Shown piece after piece: positions 7,073-13,208 of a DNA stretch of 23,029 nucleotides. Source of the stretch: a virus. Position 1 is the first letter of the stretch. Each line of letters begins with the position of its first letter. The translations under genes and the position numbers were made by a program. Where the stretch lies: positions 1 to 23,029 of the IMG/VR virus record IMGVR_UViG_3300033154_000314; one strand, 5' to 3'. The notes under the pieces are model-generated. The model worked only from the letters and a program-made list of their open reading frames with translations. It had not been told where the DNA came from and made no database searches.

Positions 7073-7281
7073 AACTCACAGGTCCGCTAAAACTGCTGGA
7101 CTTTGAAGATCGTGTACATAAGACGGTCCAGAGGGATCGTCTGAGAATCTGTCTGGATTGCGAGCATGCGATCTTTGGCATCTGTGATGTCTGCTACTGT
7201 CCCTTAGCAGCCAAAAGCTGGATCGCTTCAGAGTCTTGTCCTAAAGGGTATTGGAATGAGTGTTTGCGGAATCCATCTTGA
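7069..7281 (+). CDS. Small Cys-rich (zinc-ribbon-like) protein
   Basis: This 70-residue protein has a clear metal-binding pattern: RLRIC28-LD-C31, then C39-DV-C42-Y-C44, and C57-P followed by Lys-Gly-Tyr-Trp. The layout C-x2-C...C-x2-C-x-C...K...CP..W is shared by many small phage proteins of unknown role that are thought to bind zinc. The start overlaps the preceding stop (ATGA). Its last 26 bases overlap the next frame. The function is unknown; a structural or nucleic-acid-binding role is possible. Confidence is high for a real gene and moderate for zinc binding. Confidence 0.78.
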   Translation: MKLTGPLKLLDFEDRVHKTVQRDRLRICLDCEHAIFGICDVCYCPLAAKSWIASESCPKGYWNECLRNPS

Positions 7282-7522
7282 CGCGACACAGGTCACTGCC
7301 ATCAGTGGTCTGGCTTTCGCTGTAGCGTCCGAGGCAATCGGTCGGAGTAAGCTCAAGCAGAATAGTCTCTTAGACGTATTGCTGTCTGTCTGGGAGACTC
7401 ATTTAGAGGCTCGCAGATCAGCGGCTAATCGTTCGACTTCTGCTCGTACAGCCAGTCCGGCACCCAAGAAACGTGCCCGTCCACCCGCTCCAAAGCGGCC
7501 TTCCCGGTCCGCACCAAAATAG
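7256..7522 (+). CDS. Small protein with hydrophobic helix and basic tail, unknown function
   Basis: This 88-codon frame overlaps the end of the Cys-rich gene. The N-terminal half contains an Ala/Val-rich helix (ISGLAFAVASEAIGRSKLKQ) followed by NSLLDVLLSVWE; this VASE-IG-S-KLK-NS arrangement resembles small proteins I associate with cyanophages, from memory only. The C-terminal third is low-complexity and very basic (Ser/Ala/Pro/Arg/Lys), ending RPSRSAPK. That third lies antisense to the leftward gene 7425-7601, so its composition may be shaped by the other strand. The basic tail could bind DNA. The function is unknown. The N-terminal half looks more surely coding than the tail. Confidence 0.6.
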   Translation: MSVCGIHLDATQVTAISGLAFAVASEAIGRSKLKQNSLLDVLLSVWETHLEARRSAANRSTSARTASPAPKKRARPPAPKRPSRSAPK

Positions 7523-7601
7523 GCTTGACCACAACCTCAATCAGCGTCATCCCAAGCAGAAAGCCTACCAGACTGTCAAAGATGTTGTGCAGGTCTTCCA
7601 T
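7425..7601 (-). CDS. Small single-pass membrane protein, unknown function
   Basis: This leftward 58-residue protein begins MEDLHNIFDSLVGFLLGMTL at ATG 7601; an upstream ATG at 7625 would add eight residues. It has one hydrophobic segment (about residues 7-24), then EVVVKPILVRTGKAALERVD, and ends in a conserved-looking VPDWLYEQ. A single helix followed by a short charged tail suits a small inner-membrane protein; similar VPDWLY-ending proteins occur, as I recall, in cyanophages. A holin or spanin role is possible but not supported by neighbours. Its 3' end overlaps the rightward 7256-7522 gene by 98 bases, tail-to-tail. Confidence 0.62.
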   Translation of the reverse strand: MEDLHNIFDSLVGFLLGMTLIEVVVKPILVRTGKAALERVDGHVSWVPDWLYEQKSND

Positions 7602-7627
7602 AAGAGCAAATCTCAACTCTAACAAAG

Positions 7628-7795
7628 ATGCCTTGTTCTAGATGCGGTAAGCGCAGACTGTCCAGACACCAACAGCAGCAAATCGAACGAGAAAGACGCT
7701 TGATGCGCCAAATTCAGCGGAAAATGGCCGGAAACGCGATTCGGACTGAAAACAGACAAGATTCTGCTATCCAAGGCGATAACATGGGGGAGTAA
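7628..7795 (+). CDS. Small Arg/Gln-rich protein with N-terminal CxxC
   Basis: A 55-residue gene lies between the leftward membrane gene and the scaffold. It starts MPCSRCGKRRLSRHQQQ, so it has one C-x2-C pair directly at the N-terminus, followed by a very polar helix (IERERRLMRQIQRKM) and an acidic end (QGDNMGE). A single CxxC can form half of a zinc site in a dimer; that is speculation. It ends 12 bases before the scaffold start, in the same direction, so they are likely co-transcribed. The family is not recognised. Confidence 0.6.
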   Translation: MPCSRCGKRRLSRHQQQQIERERRLMRQIQRKMAGNAIRTENRQDSAIQGDNMGE

Positions 7796-7807
7796 CTTCT
7801 CTTTTCT

Positions 7808-8563
7808 ATGTCTGAGGAATTAGCGGTAGCTGCGTCTGTGACCAGCCCAGACGAGCCTGTGGCCGTAGACCCCGTTGCTCCCAACAAGACGACCGTCTCT
7901 CCTTCTGAGCAGTCACTCGGCAGTGCCGATACTGAATTGCTAAAGCACAAGCTAGGCCTTGCAAATTCGCATGCCAAGCAGGCTAGGAAGGAAGCTGAAG
8001 AAACGCGTTCTGAGGTCGTCCGATTAAGACAAGACCTCGAAGCGCAAAAGTCACTGCAACAATCAGTTGCACAGAAGAACCTCGAAGATCAAGGAGCATT
8101 TAAGCAGCTCTGGGAAGACGCCAAAAAAACGGTGTCGCAGCGTGACGCTGAAATCAGCGATCTTAAAACTCAACTCTCGTCTGTGACAGAGGAGCGTTCG
8201 CGAGATCAGCTGAAGGCTGCAGCGTTGTCTCAGATCAACACTGCAGGTGCGCTTAATTCTCAGCAGATGTATTTGCTACTTCAGTCTCAATTGCTGACAG
8301 ACAATGAGGGTCTCCCCGCGGTTCTCAATGGGGGTGTTGAGCAGCCGCTGAGCGACTATCTCGCCAATCTGAAGCAATCAGCTGAATGGCAGCATCATTT
8401 TGGTGCATCCGGGTCTAGAGGTATGAATGCAGCTGGCGCAGTGAGCGTTGCCCCAGGTAGGGACAATCCCTACCGCAAAGGCAATCTGACGGAGGTTTTA
8501 CGCCTTGAAGTTGAAAGCCCAGAACTGGCTAAGGCCTTAAAAGCCGAGGCTACGAAAGGCTAA
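7808..8563 (+). CDS. Capsid scaffolding protein
   Basis: Scaffold proteins template capsid assembly and leave or are degraded before DNA entry. This 251-residue acidic protein has the expected build: a disordered Pro/Val/Ser N-terminus (residues 1-40), a long heptad-like coiled coil (about 41-130, LLKHKLGLANSHAKQARKEA and onward), a hydrophobic middle (QMYLLLQSQLL), and a C-terminal NPYRKGNLTEVLRLEVESPE block. Such a C-terminal helix often binds the capsid protein. It sits directly upstream of the major capsid gene, 32 bases away. No separate prohead protease is visible in the window. Confidence 0.85.
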   Translation: MSEELAVAASVTSPDEPVAVDPVAPNKTTVSPSEQSLGSADTELLKHKLGLANSHAKQARKEAEETRSEVVRLRQDLEAQKSLQQSVAQKNLEDQGAFKQLWEDAKKTVSQRDAEISDLKTQLSSVTEERSRDQLKAAALSQINTAGALNSQQMYLLLQSQLLTDNEGLPAVLNGGVEQPLSDYLANLKQSAEWQHHFGASGSRGMNAAGAVSVAPGRDNPYRKGNLTEVLRLEVESPELAKALKAEATKG

Positions 8564-8595
8564 TCTTAATGCTCATTTCATAGAGGCCTATTCTC

Positions 8596-9678
8596 ATGGC
8601 AGCACCATTTCAGAATTACTCGGGCGGCACATTTCTGCCTGACCTGGTCACACGCCCAGAATTCCTTTCCTATATCTCCGAGGAGATTTTTAACCGCTGC
8701 GCTTGGATTCAGTCTGGTGTGATGGTGCGCAATAGCGCTCTCGACTGCCGCGCAGGTGGCGTGCGCGTGCGCGTTCCGTTCTTCCAGCCGATCGATCCGA
8801 CCGAGGAGACTATCGAATCCAATAGCACTTGGGGCACCAGTGGCGCTGGGTACTTGACTCCGCAGAAAATCACTGCGGACGAGCAGATCATGACGATCAT
8901 GCACAGGGGCTTCTCCTATGCAGTCGACGATTTGTCGGCACTCGGTTCAGGCTCAGATCCCATGGCTGCAATCCGCAGCTATCTGACTCGCGCTATTCTC
9001 AAGCTGCGTACAACGACTCTCATCAATCAGGTAGAGGGTCTGTTTGGAACCGCAATTAGCGCAAACGTCGTGGCTAAGTGCTCTGGATCCAGCGCGTCTG
9101 ATGAGACAAATTACCTGACTGCCTCGGCCTTTGCTGAGGCGCGTGCCAAGCTTGGTGAGCGTGGTGGTGACATCACTGCTGTTGCAATGCACAGTTCTGT
9201 GTATTACTACCTCGTCCAGGTTGGCGCTCTGACCTTCTCAACTGATGCTCTTACTACGGGTGGGAACATCCAATGGGGCGGTGGCGGCATCAATCTCCGC
9301 GCTGACGACGTGGCCTATTTCATGGGTGCACGCGTAATCGTGGATGACATGCTGACAGCAACCAACGATGGAGTAAGCGGCGAGTATCCTTGCTACCCCG
9401 TCTACGCTTTCGGCGGCGGCGTGGTCAATGAGGGTGTCCAGCAAGAGCTCCGCACTGAGGTTGATCGCAACATCTTGTCGAAGCAGGATGTCATGAGTCT
9501 TGACTACCATTACGGCATGCACGTGATGGGAACCACCTGGACAAATGCAGGCGACAACCCAGAGAACGCAGCTCTTAAGACTGCTGGAAACTGGGCGCTA
9601 GCGTACGAGACACCTAAGATGGTGCCAATCGTACAGATCAAGGTAAATACGCCTATCGACGGCACACCTTACGCTTGA
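8596..9678 (+). CDS. Major capsid protein
   Basis: This 360-residue protein is assigned as the main shell protein by order (scaffold before it, head-tail adaptor genes after it) and by composition and layout expected of an HK97-fold capsid protein. It has an N-terminal arm (MAAPFQNYSGGTFLPDLVTR), a loop region with WGTSGAGYLTPQKITADEQ, the helix-rich block ALGSGSDPMAAIRSYLTRAI, and a C-terminal half with MHSSVYYYLVQVGAL and the late strand VYAFGGGVV. It has a modest Shine-Dalgarno (AGAGG, about nine bases upstream of ATG 8596) and is closed by a strong terminator 12 bases after its stop, in line with high expression. No N-terminal delta domain for protease cleavage is apparent. Confidence 0.88.
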   Translation: MAAPFQNYSGGTFLPDLVTRPEFLSYISEEIFNRCAWIQSGVMVRNSALDCRAGGVRVRVPFFQPIDPTEETIESNSTWGTSGAGYLTPQKITADEQIMTIMHRGFSYAVDDLSALGSGSDPMAAIRSYLTRAILKLRTTTLINQVEGLFGTAISANVVAKCSGSSASDETNYLTASAFAEARAKLGERGGDITAVAMHSSVYYYLVQVGALTFSTDALTTGGNIQWGGGGINLRADDVAYFMGARVIVDDMLTATNDGVSGEYPCYPVYAFGGGVVNEGVQQELRTEVDRNILSKQDVMSLDYHYGMHVMGTTWTNAGDNPENAALKTAGNWALAYETPKMVPIVQIKVNTPIDGTPYA

Positions 9679-9690
9679 TCATTCCAAGCA

Positions 9691-9716
9691 CGGCCCCCCA
9701 AGTGGGGGCTTTTTTG
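9691..9716 (+). terminator. Rho-independent terminator after the major capsid gene
   Basis: A six-base-pair G/C stem (GCCCCC with GGGGGC) and five-base loop are followed directly by a run of six T. It lies 12 bases after the capsid stop codon. It probably ends or attenuates transcripts, so that capsid mRNA exceeds that of the downstream connector genes. Confidence 0.9.
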
Positions 9717-9767
9717 TGCCTTGAGGCAGATCTAGACTAGAGGATCCATCCCCGAAGCCTCGGCAAG

Positions 9768-9905
9768 ATGATTCAGCTTGTACGTTTGCACGCCTATCGA
9801 GGCGGTGTCTTTAATTTGGTCGATGTTCCAGTGTCTGACGCTAAAAGGAAACGCTTAGAATTAAGTCAGGAAGGCTGGGTTATTACTCACACCGAAACTG
9901 TTTAA
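9768..9905 (+). CDS. Small protein of unknown function before the head-tail adaptor
   Basis: A 45-residue gene begins at ATG 9768, after the capsid terminator, and ends immediately before the ATG of the next gene with no gap. The product (MIQLVRLHAYRGGVFNLVDV, then SDAKRKRLELSQEGWVITHT) looks like a small beta-rich domain. No family is recognised. Direct abutment to the adaptor gene implies coupled translation. Similar small genes are common between capsid and connector genes in siphoviruses, but a role is not shown by the sequence. Confidence 0.65.
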   Translation: MIQLVRLHAYRGGVFNLVDVPVSDAKRKRLELSQEGWVITHTETV

Positions 9906-10535
9906 ATGGCAACTCTGGACGCAGCCCTAGGCGGTGAAACCTCAAACAGCTATGTGGATCTAGCACAGGCTGAGGCTATCGCTGATAACTTGCAAGGCGG
10001 GGACGCGTGGATAGCCCGAACCGAGAACGAAAAGGAACTTTCGTTGATTCAGTCAACCATGTGGCTGGAGACTCTCGAGTATATTGGTCTCAGATGCACT
10101 GCAGCTCAGCGATTGGCCTGGCCTAGAAAGGACGCTACCTGCGACCGCACAGTGGCGACCTGCGATGCAATCCCTTATAAGATCAAAGAGGCTGAAGTGC
10201 TGGTAGCGATCCAGCTGGCGGCCAATCCAGATGCGATCCTGGGTGAAAATGGCGGCAACGCACCGGCAGGCACATTTACGAAGCGTCAAAAGCTCGGCGA
10301 CCTGGAGATTGAGTACGCACAGTTCAATACCAACTACGGCACAGCCTGCGACAACTGTGACGAGCCACCACTCTTGCAAGAGTATCCTTGGCTTGCTGCC
10401 ATCTTGGGATGCTGGATCATTGTCCCTAACGACGGTTCAGGTCGGGTGCTTACCAGGGAATGCTGCCCAGAATGGCCACTGACGCCCAATTACTTGTGGT
10501 CTCAGAACTACATGGACCCCCCTCCATACGATTAA
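9906..10535 (+). CDS. Head-tail adaptor (DnaT-like / gp6-like connector protein)
   Basis: This 209-residue protein shows the N-terminal pattern of connector proteins often labelled putative DnaT-like: SNSYVDLAQAEAIADN, a W, then ELSLIQSTMWLETLEYIGLR and the block QRLAWPRKDA, followed by a helical segment (KIKEAEVLVAIQLAAN) and KRQKLGDLEIEY. This family sits below the portal and forms the first neck ring. A Cys-rich C-terminal extension (CDNCDEPP, then ECCPEWP) is less usual; the paired cysteines might bind metal or form disulfides. It is the first gene of a coupled connector series: its TAA overlaps the next ATG (TAATG). Confidence 0.82.
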   Translation: MATLDAALGGETSNSYVDLAQAEAIADNLQGGDAWIARTENEKELSLIQSTMWLETLEYIGLRCTAAQRLAWPRKDATCDRTVATCDAIPYKIKEAEVLVAIQLAANPDAILGENGGNAPAGTFTKRQKLGDLEIEYAQFNTNYGTACDNCDEPPLLQEYPWLAAILGCWIIVPNDGSGRVLTRECCPEWPLTPNYLWSQNYMDPPPYD

Positions 10536-10903
10536 TGCCAGCTTCTCAGGATGCTTGGGCCAAGCCCCTTGCCAAGACTCTCGTAGACATCTTCCGAGTT
10601 GATGACTTAAGCTACACAAGGACTGGTGCCACAACCTACGACCCGGCAACAGGGGCTGTCAGCAGCGGAGAAACGGTCTATACAGCTGCTGGCGCTGTCA
10701 CGGTTTCAGGCAGGACATCGGATAGCACGACAGGGTCCGATCTCTATCTCGAGGTCTGGATGAACACAGAGTACATCGGCGGCCTGTTCCCGACTACCGA
10801 TGACTACTTAACCTACCAGGGGAGGAAATACAACATCACTCGGGTTGACCCGCAGTATTCTGGAGACACGAACTACGCATGCAAAGTGAGGGCTGAATCT
10901 TGA
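10535..10903 (+). CDS. Head closure / neck protein (putative)
   Basis: This 122-residue protein starts at ATG 10535, which shares one base with the preceding TAA. A longer frame from 10460 is rejected because it overlaps the adaptor gene. The sequence is beta-rich: VDIFRVDDLSYTRTGATTYD, then AAGAVTVSGRT and YLTYQGRKYNITRVDPQYSG. Position between the adaptor and the HK97-gp10-like protein, and a size near 120 residues, fit the head-closure (stopper) proteins that seal the portal after packaging. The assignment rests mainly on order. Its end overlaps the next TTG start (TTGA). Confidence 0.7.
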   Translation: MPASQDAWAKPLAKTLVDIFRVDDLSYTRTGATTYDPATGAVSSGETVYTAAGAVTVSGRTSDSTTGSDLYLEVWMNTEYIGGLFPTTDDYLTYQGRKYNITRVDPQYSGDTNYACKVRAES

Positions 10904-11289
10904 CAAAGAAGATACGCAATGCGAGCAGGGATCTAGACAGATTCCTCAATCACGTGCTGCGTAACACGATGGTCACGTTTCAGAGTGATCTGAGTTCTAC
11001 TAAGGTCAGCCCAGTCGAAACAGGCAGGCTACGGTCGAATTGGTTTGCGAGTGTTGGCACCAACAACGAAACCACAGACTCTACGAATTCTCCACAGACA
11101 GATGCAAGACAGCTGCCCTTGGACTGGAGGAAGCAGAATAACTTAGTAAACAACCTACCCTACGCCGAAAAACTCGCGTTCGGCGATTACGCGGTGAGCA
11201 AGGACCCGAACTGGTTCAGGGCATACTTCAACGCTAATGGTCAAGATGTGGTCGATAAAGCTGTCAAGAAAGCTGAGAGGGTGCTATGA
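10900..11289 (+). CDS. HK97 gp10-like tail completion protein
   Basis: This 129-residue protein carries the family signature SPVETGRLRSNW followed, after a variable loop, by NNLPYAEKLAFGDYA and a C-terminal helix (VVDKAVKKAERVL). HK97-gp10-like proteins finish the neck-tail joint. The start codon is TTG at 10900, overlapping the previous TGA as TTGA; the first ATG (M24) lies inside the N-terminal helix and would truncate the domain. It ends in an ATGA junction with the tail terminator gene, a second coupled overlap. Confidence 0.85.
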   Translation: MTKKIRNASRDLDRFLNHVLRNTMVTFQSDLSSTKVSPVETGRLRSNWFASVGTNNETTDSTNSPQTDARQLPLDWRKQNNLVNNLPYAEKLAFGDYAVSKDPNWFRAYFNANGQDVVDKAVKKAERVL

Positions 11290-11690
11290 GCTACCAGAGC
11301 ATACGTGGGTTTCTGGAGGCAAACACCACCGCCTCTCTCATCACTGGGGGGATCCCCACCATCTTCTATGACAATGTGGCGCATGCCCAGCCTGATGCGG
11401 AGCAGGCATATGCCTCGATCAGCATCACCTTCACAGACGTCAAGAGGGACACTATCGGCTGCCCAGGCAATGACAACATCGGTGGCACAATAACGGTCTT
11501 TATACGGACTCCAGCCAACACAGGTAGTGCGCCTGGAGAACAGGCAGCCTTTGAAGTGCTCAGGGGATGGTCATTCTGTACGCAGGTTTGGCTGAGGAAT
11601 TTAGACGGGCCTAGAACTATCGCCACAGATGAGAATGGCGTGCATCAGCTATTCACGGTGACAGCTGCTTTTTATGGCAAATTAGACTGA
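11286..11690 (+). CDS. Tail terminator protein (DUF4128 / gpU-like, putative)
   Basis: This 134-residue protein has a helix near its start (YQSIRGFLEANTTASLI), then YDNVAHAQPDAEQAYASISI, a beta strand block with GGTITVFIRTPA, the helix GEQAAFEVLRGW, and a final strand QLFTVTAAFYG. Order and size fit tail terminators, which cap the finished tail tube and join it to the head. It overlaps the preceding gene by four bases (ATGA). It is the last gene of the connector group; 70 bases of C-rich leader separate it from the major tail gene. Confidence 0.78.
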   Translation: MSYQSIRGFLEANTTASLITGGIPTIFYDNVAHAQPDAEQAYASISITFTDVKRDTIGCPGNDNIGGTITVFIRTPANTGSAPGEQAAFEVLRGWSFCTQVWLRNLDGPRTIATDENGVHQLFTVTAAFYGKLD

Positions 11691-11749
11691 ATTATCCTGT
11701 ACCCCCACAGGCAATCCCCAAATACACCCCCAGTAACCCAACTTTTTTC

Positions 11750-11756
11750 GAGGAGG
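11750..11756 (+). promoter_or_regulatory. Strong Shine-Dalgarno of the major tail gene
   Basis: GAGGAGG lies four bases upstream of ATG 11761 and is the strongest ribosome binding site I see in the window. The 70-base gap before it is C-rich and nearly free of G on this strand (runs of CCCCC and CCCC), so the leader is probably unstructured. Both fit very high translation of the tail tube subunit. Confidence 0.8.
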
Positions 11757-11760
11757 CCAA

Positions 11761-12564
11761 ATGGCTGAGATTTGCGGAGATTCTGTCCTGACTGGACAGG
11801 ATGGCTCCATTGAGTTTAAACCACCTGGAACGACTTTTTGTCTGGGAGATTTTTCAGACTTCGGAACAGATGGTACCACCACCCATATCACTGTTCCATG
11901 CACGCATGACTTCCGGGTCGGCGACATCGTCTGCCTGACCGAAGGCGCTGATGCTAACATTGACAGTTCCTTCACTGCCAGCACGTCAGGGAGTCCCAGC
12001 CCCTATTACATCGTTGCAGTCGACGCGGACTGGATTGAACTGTCGGCGACAGCTGGTGGAACTGCTATCGCTGCAGCTGGCGATGGTGGAACGGGTTCTG
12101 CCAACGCAGGAATCATCGAGATTGAGCTCTGCGATTTCTATGCCGTCTGCGGCGTCCGCGAATTCTCGCTGGATATCTCCCGCGAGGAGCTAGATATCAC
12201 AACGCTTCCTTGCTTCGACAGCGTGGCTGACGGATGCAGCAAGCTTGCGAAATTCAGGCAGACCCAATCTGGTTACGCATCCGCCACGGGCACTATGACC
12301 GTGTACTTCACATGCGACCAGAGCAACATCTCCAACCGTCTTCTGGGCTCTTCAGTCCTGAAGGACCAGACTGGAGCTCGTGCCAAACTATACGTTTGCA
12401 CGCAGGTAGATTCCAACGGTGTGGATGACGACGCTTCGCTGTTTGTCGATGCCTTCATCAACATTTCGGGCATGTCATTCTCCGTCAACCCCGACGATCC
12501 AACCTCTGCTGAACTCACTTTCTCTGTCAAGGAGATGGTGTCAGCGTTTGGTCTTCTGGCCTGA
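11761..12564 (+). CDS. Major tail (tube) protein
   Basis: This protein polymerises as rings around the tape measure to form the tail tube. It has 267 residues. The N-terminal 120 contain repeated Gly/Ser/Thr-rich beta stretches and a segment HDFRVGDIVCLTEG...YYIVAVDADWIEL, possibly an added surface domain. The tube domain follows from about residue 125: VREFSLDISREELDITTLPC (about 132-151), then SGYASATGTMTVYF and late strands SLFVDAFINISGMSFSVNPD. The REF-S-L-x-I-S...LD-x-TT signature recurs in two genes at 20.2 and 20.6 kb. It has the strongest ribosome binding site of the window before it and a terminator after it, and precedes the chaperone and tape measure genes, as usual. Confidence 0.85.
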   Translation: MAEICGDSVLTGQDGSIEFKPPGTTFCLGDFSDFGTDGTTTHITVPCTHDFRVGDIVCLTEGADANIDSSFTASTSGSPSPYYIVAVDADWIELSATAGGTAIAAAGDGGTGSANAGIIEIELCDFYAVCGVREFSLDISREELDITTLPCFDSVADGCSKLAKFRQTQSGYASATGTMTVYFTCDQSNISNRLLGSSVLKDQTGARAKLYVCTQVDSNGVDDDASLFVDAFINISGMSFSVNPDDPTSAELTFSVKEMVSAFGLLA

Positions 12565-12588
12565 TAGACTCCCATTGTCGAGTTGATT

Positions 12589-12617
12589 GCCCTGCCTTGA
12601 GAAAGCAGGGCTTTTTA
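12589..12617 (+). terminator. Rho-independent terminator after the major tail gene
   Basis: A perfect seven-base-pair stem (GCCCTGC with GCAGGGC), a nine-base loop and then TTTTTA lie 24 bases after the major tail stop. Like the capsid terminator, it probably makes tail-tube mRNA more abundant than the mRNA of the downstream chaperone and tape measure genes. Confidence 0.88.
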
Positions 12618-12651
12618 TTAGGTGCTAAAATGAAGTAACAGTTGATTCTCT

Positions 12652-13059
12652 ATGCGTGCTCTAGACAAGCTCAAAGCATCAGTGAGCATGAAGCCCAGCC
12701 GTAAAGCAGTGTTGCTGCCAGATGGGAATGAATTTGAATTCTGGATGACACCGCTGACGCTTGCAGAGCGTTCCAGAGCTCAGCGAAATTCCAAGACAGA
12801 CGACCCTGCAGACTTCACTCTTCAGCTACTGGCAGCTAAAGCGAAGGATGCAGATGGTGTGGCGATGTTTCATCAGGGAGACCTCCCAGAATTGCGGAAC
12901 AGCCTACCGGCATCCGTGGTGGAGTCTTTGATCCAGCTGTTGATTGAGAAAGAGGAGGATGAAGACGATGAGGAGCTTGACATGAAAAGTCCTGAAGGAA
13001 CAGCTTCGGAAGGACAATCACCTGATGGTGGAACTCCTCGTCGCCGAAAAACTTCATAA
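12652..13059 (+). CDS. Tail assembly chaperone, short form (gpG-like)
   Basis: This 135-residue protein lies between the major tail and tape measure genes, the fixed position of the tail assembly chaperone that coats the tape measure during tail building. It shows LLPDGNEFEFWMTPLTLAER, a helical middle (ADFTLQLLAAKAKD, VVESLIQLLIEKEE) and a very acidic stretch (EEDEDDEEL, about 103-111). The zero-frame end (MKSPEGTASEGQSPDGGTPR and on) is low in hydrophobic residues and looks like an overlap tail. A second frame, +1 to this one, opens within it and encodes the expected extension, so a frameshifted long form is likely. Confidence 0.82.
   Translation: MRALDKLKASVSMKPSRKAVLLPDGNEFEFWMTPLTLAERSRAQRNSKTDDPADFTLQLLAAKAKDADGVAMFHQGDLPELRNSLPASVVESLIQLLIEKEEDEDDEELDMKSPEGTASEGQSPDGGTPRRRKTS
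12985..12988 (+). other. Candidate programmed +1 frameshift site (AAA-A)
   Basis: In the short-form frame the codons read GAC ATG AAA AGT. The four A allow a Lys tRNA to slip one base forward from AAA to AAA, after which GTC CTG AAG is read. The slip falls directly after TGA (12983-12985) that closes the +1 frame, so it is the earliest usable point. A second A-run at 13047-13051 (CGA AAA ACT) would also permit +1 slippage, just before the zero-frame stop. A -1 slip here would hit TGA within three codons. Which site is used is not shown. Confidence 0.45.
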
Positions 13060-13183
13060 GACTCTTGGAGAGCTGCGAGAACAGGCCACTACAGATGAGC
13101 TTTGGCTCTGGATGGCCTATTTCGGAGTGCAACAGGATGAAGAGAGGACGGCACTCGCAAAGGCTCGCAAAGGACGGCGGTAG
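12986..13183 (+). CDS. Tail assembly chaperone extension (gpGT-like, +1 frame)
   Basis: This frame is open from just after TGA 12983-12985 to TAG 13183 and overlaps the short form by 74 bases in the +1 phase. It encodes KVLKEQLRKDNHLMVELLVA and continues AEKLHKTLGELREQATTDEL, WLWMAYFGVQQDEERTALAK, ending KGRR. The DEL-W-x-W-x-A-Y pattern is what T-type extensions of tail chaperones look like; this part recruits major tail subunits in lambda. The frame has no start codon at its beginning, but ATG 13025 could begin a separate 52-residue product. The fused form by frameshift is more likely from the family precedent. It ends 25 bases before the tape measure start. Confidence 0.75.
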   Translation, partial: KVLKEQLRKDNHLMVELLVAEKLHKTLGELREQATTDELWLWMAYFGVQQDEERTALAKARKGRR

Positions 13184-13208
13184 AATCTAAAAAGGACGGG
13201 CGCTGAGC

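Noticed and set aside
9728-9747. AGATCT, TCTAGA and GGATCC palindromes within 20 bases, resembling a vector polylinker
   Set aside because: The flanking sequence is continuous phage-like DNA with a coupled small gene and terminator, and no other vector sequence is present. Chance is sufficient, though the raw reads could be checked.
10460-10534. Upstream extension of the head-closure gene
   Set aside because: It overlaps the adaptor gene in another frame; the ATG at 10535 in a TAATG junction fits the coupling pattern seen throughout the operon.
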